Assembly: GCF_030445035.2 (NCBI RefSeq)
Contig: NC_092216.1
Span: 15,935,405-15,999,404, forward strand
Direction: 5' to 3'
DNA: 64,000 bases
Origin: Dasypus novemcinctus
Taxonomy: Eukaryota > Chordata > Mammalia > Cingulata > Dasypodidae
In this document: one piece after another, positions 62,454-64,000 of the stretch
Layout of the letters: every line of letters begins with the position of its first letter
Numbering within the stretch: the first letter of the stretch is position 1
Program-made: the position numbers and the translations under genes
The notes under the pieces: model-generated
Database searches by the model: none
What the model saw: only the letters and a program-made list of their open reading frames with translations
Told to the model about the DNA's origin: nothing

Positions 62454-63095
62454 TGTGTTAGAACCTTCTGATCTTCTCATTGGTTCTGAGTACACAGAAG
62501 AAGGATTGGGGGCACAACGTTTTCATTGGTTCTCAGTGTTTGTCTGCCTGAGTTGGGGTTGGGAAGGGGTAGCTATGGCTTCACATTATCTATTTCTTTA
62601 GGTATTCAGCCTTGGGCCACTGACTTCTCCCTCGCTGTCTGGATTTTCTGTTGTTAGGCAAAGGGAAAAATGGGCAACTACGAGCAGGAGTTCCACACAC
62701 AACTGTTTTGTCACCATCGCCCTACAGCCTTCCTATGGCACCTTGGTCCCTCAGGTTCCAGGTGTACCCTGCCTCAGCTTTCCCCTCAGTGAGTTTTCCC
62801 CTTATTCTTAAGAGGGACATGAGGGTTCATTGTCATTTTTCAGTAACTACTTCCTGCTATTATTACCCCTGCCAGACAGAGTGTTAAACTCTCCCTGGCT
62901 ATTCTATTAAGGCTGAGGGGAGGTGTAGCTGGGATGGTGACTGGGACTGCCTGGAATCCTCATGTGATCATTAATTTATTTTGTAGAGCATCTAACCTGG
63001 AAGATATAAACATGGCTAGGGTTTTAAAAATATGGGTGCCTGGTAGGCTAATAAAGAGAAAGGTTAAGAGTGGACCTAAAAGTCATATGAACCAA
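62454..63095. other. Intergenic DNA between two LTRs
   Basis: No gene, RNA or retroviral coding sequence recognised. The two flanking LTRs point in opposite directions, so they are not the two ends of one provirus. Confidence 0.5.
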
Positions 63096-63686
63096 TGTAG
63101 CAGTTTGATATGGTTTATGAAATCCAAATATGGATATTGAATTATGTTTGTAAACTGGTCTGTACCTGGCCATAGTTAAATTATGATTAGGGCTTTGACT
63201 GGGCCACGTCAGTAGGACCAATGGGCCAGGACTCCCAAGATAAAACTACTCCATGGAGCAGAGGAGTTAATTAGAGTTTTGATGTTGGAATTTTGATGCT
63301 GGAGTTTTGAGTTAGACTTTGGGAAGTGAATACATAGGAGAAGAACACAGAGGAATAGTGATTGGTCCTTAGACACAGCAGAAGCCCTGGGATAAAAACA
63401 GAGGTAAACGTGTGGAGAAGGACACAACCTAGATAACCTCATAGTCTACAGCTGACCTTGCAGAGAAAACAGAGGAGCTGACCCCAGAGAGAAATGAGCC
63501 ATGGGAAGAGGAAACCTGAACCTTGGCAGCCATCTTGCTCCAACAGGTGGCAAAAGCCTCTGGAGAGAGAACTAATGTAAGGTTACTGGCATGGTAACTT
63601 TAAGCCTCTAACCCAAATAAACACCCTCTATGAAAACCAACCGATTTCTGGTATTTTGCATCAGCACCCCTTTGGTTGACTAAACA
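63096..63686 (+). mobile_element. LTR (family R), plus strand
   Basis: Starts tgtagcagtttgatatgg and ends ggttgactaaaca, about 590 bases, with aataaa in acccaaataaacaccctc. The 5' end matches the solo LTR at 21221 (its complement). The 5-base flanks accaa and gcaag do not match, so either the duplication has decayed or the element arose by recombination. Confidence 0.75.
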
Positions 63687-64000
63687 GCAAGAAAAGTTTA
63701 GGAACACAAGGAATGGGTGTGCTGCATTGGGGAGTCCATAAGATATGGGGAGGACAATATACTCTAGTGAGCATAAGCCTGTCCATAGGGGAGATAAGAA
63801 GAGGTGAGCCTTGCTTCTGCTAAGAAAGAAAATTCCATCCTGATAGTTTAAGTAGCAGCAAATGTGAGAATGGGTGAGGGATTCACCCTTTGAAGTTACT
63901 GCCTGCTAAATCAGGCGTGAGGAAAATGTTCATATCATTTTGTAGGATGCCCTAGATGTACACTCACAGTCACAGGCAACAACAAGACAAGCATATGGAA
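63687..64000. other. Intergenic DNA at window end
   Basis: Nothing recognised in this stretch. Confidence 0.5.

Noticed and set aside
61836-63686. Full provirus between two LTRs
   Set aside because: The LTRs are inverted relative to each other and the 640 bases between contain no retroviral coding sequence; too short for a provirus.

Overview
This is mammalian nuclear DNA: about 60% A+T, spliced exons with GT/AG borders, and a very high load of LINE-1. Two copies of a tRNA-headed SINE of the DAS type point to an armadillo (Dasypus) or another xenarthran. There is no prokaryotic, organellar or CRISPR content.

The only clear protein-coding gene is the 3' end of a BCOR-like corepressor gene on the + strand. 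Its last four coding exons are 33976-34121 (ankyrin), 37920-37997, 38203-38356 and 39623-39914 (PUFD end, stop TGA at 39912). They join in frame with consensus splice sites, and a 3' UTR with AATAAA at 40608 follows. The protein has clearly diverged from my recall of mammalian X-linked BCOR, which is highly conserved. A Y-linked gametologue (BCORY-like) or another diverged paralogue is my leading reading. Nothing in the window fixes the chromosome.

Positions 1-9396 and 24935-34330 are near-identical copies (offset 24,934-24,938 bases; about 20 differences seen in the first 3.8 kb). Each carries the same VDAC1 retrocopy, L1 pieces, intronic DNA, the 146-nt ankyrin exon and the start of the same SINE. 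Copy 1 stops inside the SINE at a run of exactly 13 N (9398-9410). It is therefore either a real tandem duplication containing an extra ankyrin exon, or two overlapping contigs joined end to end.

Layout: 1-1601 VDAC1 processed pseudogene (-); 1602-8160 L1 fragments; 8161-9397 intron, ankyrin exon and cut SINE; 9411-15780 a long (-) L1 with ORF1 remains and a polypyrimidine 5' region; 15790-24070 a second (-) L1 split by later insertions including a solo LTR; 24665-34188 duplicate copy 2; 34189-39914 SINE, introns and the three final exons; 39915-40630 3' UTR; 40631-53740 old L1 3' ends and two more (-) L1s; 53815-58245 a (+) L1 and retroposon tails; 58400-64000 mostly single-copy-looking DNA with two LTRs.

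Recurrent features are a long non-coding retroposon tail family present in at least eight places, with 5' truncation and poly(A) ends typical of L1-driven insertion, and a family of four TG...CA LTRs, two of them with exact 5-bp target duplications. Most L1 copies lie antisense to the BCOR-like gene, as is usual in introns.
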